This document shows, piece by piece, positions 58,050 to 64,000 of a stretch of DNA of 64,000 nucleotides (positions are counted from its first letter, which is position 1; each line of letters begins with the position of its first letter). Source of the stretch: Syncephalis fuscata. Taxonomy: Eukaryota > Zoopagomycota > Zoopagomycetes > Zoopagales > Piptocephalidaceae. The translations under genes were made by a program, and so were the position numbers. The stretch lies in assembly GCA_025786725.1 (NCBI GenBank), contig JAHLTZ010000042.1, positions 1-64,000 of the forward strand, written 5' to 3'. Below the pieces are notes generated by a model that saw only the letters and a program-made list of their open reading frames with translations, searched no databases and was not told where the DNA came from.

Positions 58050-60091
58050 AAGTGCATCAAATTGTTTTATTGAGCGGATATAATTTGTGTTTGTGTGTGT
58101 CTAAAAAAATAATATTGAGAGAAAAGTGGCGATGTCAAAAGAGCTAATGGCCAACAATAGCAACAATTTATGGCTATTATATAGCTATTCTAGCATTCTA
58201 TAGCTGTATAGAAAAAATAACAAGTGTTTTAAATTTACCATTAAGTCAATTGACGCACATGGCCAACATGTTTTAATTATCGTTTTAACTAATCGTATTC
58301 GTGCTGATGGTTACTTTATAACTTGAAGTTTCAGCAACTTGCTATCCATAAACAGTATTTAAACAGCCCAATTAATCACAAGTCGTTTTCAATTGCAAAC
58401 CATTTTAAGCAATAGTTACATTCCACGACCAATAAATTTTAACTTTCCTTCCTTGAATACTTAGCACGTGAACACTTTTTGTATTGAAACTCAATATAGA
58501 ATTCTGTATATTATATTTTTATTTCCATTAACAACTAAATTTGATATTACCAAGCATTTTTCTGGTTTCAGACCATTTTTATAAAACTAAAATCAATTGC
58601 AAGTTGCTAATAGTTGTACGATTGTAAACAACAAACTACACATGCTTTGTAACACGCCTGTATTACATGTGGATCGTTGTATAAATATAGTTGATCAATC
58701 GGCATACACATGAATGAATGTAGCCTGAATTACACAGTCCAACTAACCATAACTTTTATATTATTTTGTTTTAAAGCATGTAAATGCTTTGGCATTACGC
58801 TGCTATAATTTACAGTCTTGTTAGCAAAGATGTAATTTATATTAATAAGAATGAGCTATTGTTGTGCTGAGCTGGTAAATGTGCTATATGTTACTTTATT
58901 GTAAAGTGCTGCTAAATAATACCTCACATCGTTGGCTAAAATATCTTGTGTAGATTTACCATTCAATAAACGATTACCATGCTTTCTCTATACACAAACC
59001 AATTTAAAAGTGATGCAATAATGTTGTTAATATTTTATGCAAAATACTGCGGCTCAGATTATTTATACCCAAGTACTCGTCAAGTGCACAATGTGCTCAG
59101 AGCTTGACTCTATAATATGGGAAATCTCATCATAGCCAGCAATACTAATAGTATGTTGTTGTAAATTCACGCATAATATGTTAATTGCATGATTCTTGTC
59201 GAGTTATAGAACAAGCTACGTATATCCTCTACATAAGGCAGTCCCCCACCTTAGCACTACGGACAAATTGCCTGATTTGACTTTAGAAATCGGAGACATC
59301 TAAAGATTTCAGACAATTTTTGGTGTAGCTAATTTGCTATGTTAATTTTAACATAATATACAAAACGTCAAACGAAATAAATATTTGCAGCTTATGCTAT
59401 ATTAAGTTATTATTGCATGGCAGTATCAGTTTGTCATAATGCCCGCGCTATCCCATAGCAAATTTTATTATAAATATAAATAAACCACTTTATGATTTTG
59501 TGAATGTTTGGTAAATCGCCACAAGTAATATTGATAAAGAAATAGTAATAGCATGACATAAAGCGAGCTAGTAGCTAATCTTAGTGCAATTAATCTATAG
59601 AAAAAAGGGTGAATGAGTTAATTAAAACTGAGTATTAAAAGCAAGGGCCCATTTACCATATTTGTAAACATTTTTATAGCTGTATGATGGTATTATTTAT
59701 TGATTTAGTTTAGTTGCATATTATATGTAAATTCACATAACTAGTGGCCCTATTCAACTATAAAGTTATTTAAAATATAGAGTTTAAACACAGATTGCTG
59801 TTATTTAATAATGCTATTGAAAGTAAACTGTTCTAACATAAAGCTTTTATTTTGTGAATGGATTAATGCCAAGACAACGTCACTTTATGAATAACTTGGT
59901 TACAGTTGACGTGTGCAGCCAATAAGACGTATACTTTAGTTACTTGCATCCAAGCTATTATTCTAAATAATAACAAGGACAAATTGAAAACACGCCACTA
60001 TACCATTTATTTTCTTTCAATTATTGTGCAATATTATAATCATACTTTTTTGTAAATTGCTGAATACTGCGTTGACGAATATGTTTAGGAA
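58050..60091. other. 2-kb intergenic region, no gene seen
   Basis: AT-rich, stop-dense in all frames. CAGTCCCCCACC at about 59,240-59,251 is unlike its surroundings and resembles the outer end of some Tc1/mariner inverted repeats, but no mirror copy or transposase was found. Otherwise nothing recognised. Confidence 0.45.
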
Positions 60092-62372
60092 ATGTCCATA
60101 CCGCGTGTTTCTACGCAGTGCTCACGGATAATAGCCCATAAACGTCTAGTTTATGAAAACAAGCGATGGGACCTAATCTGTGTCGGTGTGGTCATGCCAC
60201 TTATGGTAATATTGATTATTCCTGCTGCATCAAATTCCTGGCAAAGAGATGAAAAAAATCCACGAATTAAAGTGAACAAACCAGCTGGTAATAGTACATT
60301 AAACAAGCATTTGTCTACTGCTAACCAGTTTATTATCGAGCAGATATTATTGCTCTTATGTCAATTAGTGGATTTTTTGCATTAGTGGCCAATATTACGT
60401 TATACGTGCGACTAAGAGCACCTGATTTTCCCAAATGGGTGGTTCCGGTCACTGTTCTTTCATCTATTATGCGTGGTAGGCTACATTTTCCAAACACGTA
60501 TAACTTACCAATTGATTAGTTATTACGAGCATTGCTGCATATGTGATCTACGCTGTCTTTCATGCGCATAATTACAACTCAAAACACGTGAAATATAGTG
60601 GTGAATATATTATGGGTATAATAGATACATCACTGTCAGGAATTGTTTCTTTTTTATTAATTTGTGATATGTATCGGGCCAAAAGAGCTGACCACCCAGG
60701 CAAGTGCCAAAATTGAGCTGCCATGATTAGAGATAATAAGTCAAACTAGGCACTAGCTTGACTAAACGAGAACTTAAATTCGTCCAATCAGTAACTCAGT
60801 TCATTGTTTGGTGGGCAATTGGCGCTGTGGTATTCATGTATTTGGAAAGCTGGACATTTCTTCAAGCAATTTATTTCTGGATTGGTAAGTCGTAAGATAA
60901 ATAAAAGCAGCAGTTAATTGTTTTTAGTCGCTGTGGCAACTATTGGCTTTGGCAACTTTTTTCCCTCCTACCTGGCCAGCAGGCTAACATGGATAGTGTT
61001 TGAGGCTGTAGGAATTGGTCTGCTTGCAAAAATGATTAATACGTTTGTTATTGTTGTATTTGAAAACATTCAGTTACATACAGAGCAACGCATCCAAGAA
61101 TTACGACGTTTAAGACGAAGGCGTAGGCGTCGCAGTGAAGTGCAGCAAACAGGCATGGATGATATGGAAAGTGACTCTGGAAGCGATATCACTTTAGCGG
61201 AGGACATTGGCCAGACAGTGGCAGATGCGCGTAAAGAAAAGCATATAGAACAAGGCAAAGAAGTTATTAAAAAGATTACTTTTGCAGGTGTTATCTTAAT
61301 GACTTGGTGGCAAGTAACTGAAATGCATAATGCCATCCAGATATTAAATTTTATTATTTGATGCGTACGCGCACTTTTACCTGTTATTAGGTTACTTGGT
61401 GCCTTCACTTTTTCAAGAACCGAAAGCTGGGACTTTGGAACTAGCTTTTATTTTTGTTTTGTTTCATTAACAACTACCGGTAAGTGAGCTCGAGAACAAT
61501 CCATTCAATAATTAGACATCACTAATTGTTGCAAACTAGGCTTTGGTGATGTTGTACTAAGGTCTGCCACCGGTGTTGTCTTATTTATATTCTTCTGTTT
61601 AATTGGTCTTGGAAGCATGGCGTATTTTGGTTCAGTTTTATCGCAAATGAGGCTTTGGATATTGCGCTATAGTATTAAACAGTGTGTGGTTCATGTAGAA
61701 GAGTTTTTTAATCATATAGCAAACTGTTTTCGCGGCATTTTACACCGAGTTGGACTAGGTGGTCCGCCGAATGTGAGTATCGACATACAAACCGATGCAG
61801 AATTGATGTCTCGATCACACACCCTAAGACGGTTTTTGCCCACAAGCATGACAGCTACGACGTATGAGGGGCCTACGCCTATCGACGACGACGTTTTACC
61901 CATGAGCGAACGCGAAGCAGTGGTCGAAGACATTCTGGACGCTACACGAAAGTTAAATCGTATCATCAACAATATGGGACGTTTTCTCGTTGACCCACGA
62001 CAAATTACTGCGCAAAATGCAATAACTCAAATGTCACCAATAGATATCGACAGTCCGGTCGCTCTAACCGAGTCACCAGTAGAATCGCCCAACTTGGAGG
62101 TATTACCACCTTTTCCTCCTCCTCCTCCACCCAGCACACCGCGTTTGCTACTGGATGAAAGAAGACGCCGTTCAACACAGCTTCTTCATTCTCCTCAGGG
62201 ACGTAATACACTGCCGCCAAGAAACCGTATAGTTAACGCTTCCGATGCCGATACGTCTGGTCTAAGTATGCTTGGAAGAATGCCAGCATGGCATGAATGT
62301 CAGCAACAAATACGAGCAATAACGCAAGCTACCATACGGCTGCTCGATATTGAGCGAGATGCCGGCATGTAG
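60092..62372 (+). CDS. TOK-type potassium channel 2 (paralogue)
   Basis: Second TOK channel, same exon plan as the one at 45,311. Start at 60,092 (MSIPRVSTQCSRI). Spans: DLICVGVVMPLMVILIIP, IALMSISGFFALVANITLYV, VITSIAAYVIYAVF, MGIIDTSLSGIVSFLLICDM, FIVWWAIGAVVFMYLESW. Pore 1 reads AVATIGFGNFFPSY (about 60,930-60,965), pore 2 TTTGFGDVVLRSATG (split by the intron before 61,541). The basic inter-pore segment is [12 protein letters not shown]. The intron after HPG (from about 60,702) has a GC donor (GCAAGT...CTAG) instead of GT. The tail is Pro-rich (FPPPPPPSTPRL) and ends RDAGM. Pore 2 has VVLRS where TOK1 has FVPTS, which may change conductance. Confidence 0.83.
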
Positions 62373-62659
62373 ATGACAAATAATCAATGACAATCCGTTA
62401 AATGATTTAAATCATTGTATAAAAACCATAGTTATTATTGAAGTATCTCAATGTAAATTATTTGCTCAATCTAATACTATTTTCTTTTATTTATTATATT
62501 AAAGCTAAACCATAGAACTCAGCATATGATGTAATGTTTGTGAAGTTTAAGAGAAAACTTACAAAGTCAAATAATAAACAGGTGATCATCATAACAGCAC
62601 ACTATTAAATATTAAAAATGAAACATACTCATCATTGATTTGTACACTACTTTTGTATC
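62373..62659. other. short intergenic and promoter of the NRDE2-like gene
   Basis: AT-rich 290 bp with the 3' flank of TOK 2 and the promoter of the next gene. Nothing else seen. Confidence 0.4.
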
Positions 62660-64000
62660 ATGTCTTCTCTACCAACTTCACGCGGCTCAGCGCGTCTTTT
62701 TGCTATGGTAAACCATAATAATACAGTATTATTAGCAATTTAGACTAAGTATATTGTATATAGAGCGAGAATGATCAGTCTAATCAGGGATCACAACTGA
62801 CACTACCTTCACCGCCACCACCACCTTCTACACTTCCAGGAATGCGCACGCTCGGCTCGGCTCCTTCATTCTCTAGTGCGCCCTCTATTGCCATTTTACG
62901 CAAGAAAGGTAATGTTAACGTATTGCTAGTATAGATAGTCTAATGAACTCATATATATATATATATATTGACGGTTATTATGGTCGATACAGAACACACT
63001 CATACGTCGACACCTAGTCCAGCACCAGCAGCCTTTCCACTGGAACAAGAGGCAAAAACCCGCTCTAAAAAGAAGAAAAAGAAGGAGAAGCGAGGTAAAC
63101 GTCGTTCACATCGATCGCGTAGTCCACGTCCATCTAGGTCGCGATCTAAAGAATCAACTCGTTATCATAGACGTCGACGTAGTCCCAGTACCGATGACGT
63201 ATCATCAAGCGATGAAGGATCTACATTAAACTATCATCGTCAACGCTCATCGAACACTTCAGTAAGTGTAATTGAAATTATTTATCTATTATATTTATAT
63301 TTTGCATGTTTATAGACAAAAGGGTAACTTTAATTGTAATAGACCGTTGATACAAAATACTAATAGATCAAATAGACAAAATGATGATCAATATAACAGC
63401 CTTTATTACTATGACCGTCAAGGTGATAGAAATAATCTAACATATGAAAGCATGTACAAATATGATGTACCACGATATAGAACTCGTGAAGGTAACCATT
63501 GCTGTTTATTACACCATTACTGTATACTAACTATAGATAATGTATAATAGTAAGGACAGTTTTGGGTGCCCCATTATTTGTACGCACCATTAAAGGATCT
63601 CACGGTGAAGTATCCAATTTGGAAATATCTAAAAATATGCCATCACGGTCATCAAAGGTATTTATTATATAATTATAGTTATATATATATATAAATACAA
63701 TGATAATCATATATAATAGATATCTCGATATACTGATTATGCTGATCAATTTCGAATTTCCACATCATCATCATCAGCAGCACCAGTATCGATAGAAATA
63801 ACAAAGTAGGTGGTATTAATATTTAAATATAAATAATAACAACCATTAGAAATGAGGCAAATCTAGAAGAAAATGACTATATTAAATTGCAATTCGATAC
63901 GCCAATGTCAAATGCAATAGTTACTCGCACAAACACTGACCTGCCATCAACAATAGATCCGATGAAAGAAAAGCTTATTCAATTAGAACAACATGTACAA
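62660..64000 (+). CDS. NRDE2/Nrl1-like nuclear RNA-silencing protein (5' part, partial)
   Basis: The first exons of a gene that runs out of the window. Start at 62,660 (MSSLPTSRGSARLFAM), then SNQGSQLTLPSPPPPPSTLP, a basic RS-like region (KKKKKKEKRGKRRSHRSRSP), then YYYDRQGDRNNLTYESMYKY and DVPRY. The last block matches the NRDE2 family (D-x-x-GDRxNL-x-Y-x-S-L-Y-x-x-D-[IV]-x-x-Y) just ahead of its HAT-repeat helices; the final visible part (EKLIQLEQHVQ) fits the start of the first helical repeat. NRDE2 acts in the nucleus in RNA silencing and exosome/splicing control. Introns of 45-80 nt near 62,708-62,760, 62,910-62,990, 63,260-63,315 and more. Confidence 0.68.

Noticed and set aside
59230-59280. 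CAGTCCCCCACC as a possible Tc1/mariner terminal repeat
   Set aside because: No inverted partner, target TA pair or transposase remnant was found within several kb.

Overview
This is a nuclear genome window from a eukaryote, most likely an early-diverging fungus (Zoopagomycota or Mucoromycota grade; I cannot fix the genus). Three things point there. The DNA is AT-rich, and genes are cut by many short introns (about 45-80 nt, GTAAGT-like donors, TAG acceptors). It has fungal TOK-type potassium channels and secreted AA11-like polysaccharide monooxygenases. It also keeps genes that many yeasts and other Dikarya have lost: Gemin6- and Gemin7-like proteins, gamma-SNAP, a DENND11/LCHN protein, a RAP1GDS1/SmgGDS protein and NRDE2. 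No rRNA, tRNA or viral gene was recognised.

Layout. 0-9.1 kb is housekeeping: DENND11-like (+), gamma-SNAP (-), an unrecognised small gene (-), an AANAT-like GNAT acetyltransferase (+) and an unrecognised protein with a C-terminal membrane segment (-). 10-22.9 kb is an accessory block: four tandem segments, each with one secreted LPMO-like gene (copies A-D, all -), most ending in a truncated 3' end of the PHD-finger chromatin gene whose complete copy lies at 22.9-25.7 kb. 26-28.4 kb holds Gemin7-like, RNF113A/CWC24 and a small I78-type inhibitor. 29.3-30 kb holds LPMO copy E, followed by a 114-bp tandem repeat. 31.3-37.1 kb holds RAP1GDS1-like, NOP10 and AATF/BFR2. 38-44.5 kb is a second secretome block: LPMO F, a transposase-like fragment, a head-to-head pair of secreted beta-trefoil-like proteins and LPMO G. 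45.3-64 kb holds a TOK channel, a P4-ATPase flippase, Gemin6-like, CCDC130/YJU2B, a secreted pseudokinase, a second TOK channel and the start of NRDE2.

Themes. (1) A secreted, probably chitin-directed LPMO-like family of seven copies sits in two blocks and varies in whether the C-terminal chitin-binding module is kept. (2) RNA-processing genes are frequent (Gemin6, Gemin7, RNF113A, CCDC130, NOP10, AATF, NRDE2) and several are paired by very short shared promoters or 3' ends. (3) The most unusual single gene is a signal-peptide-bearing kinase-fold protein that has lost its catalytic residues. (4) Many otherwise conserved genes are interrupted by what looks like one missing base; this is most easily explained by consensus errors in the assembly, worst in the recent duplicates, and should be settled before any copy is called a pseudogene.
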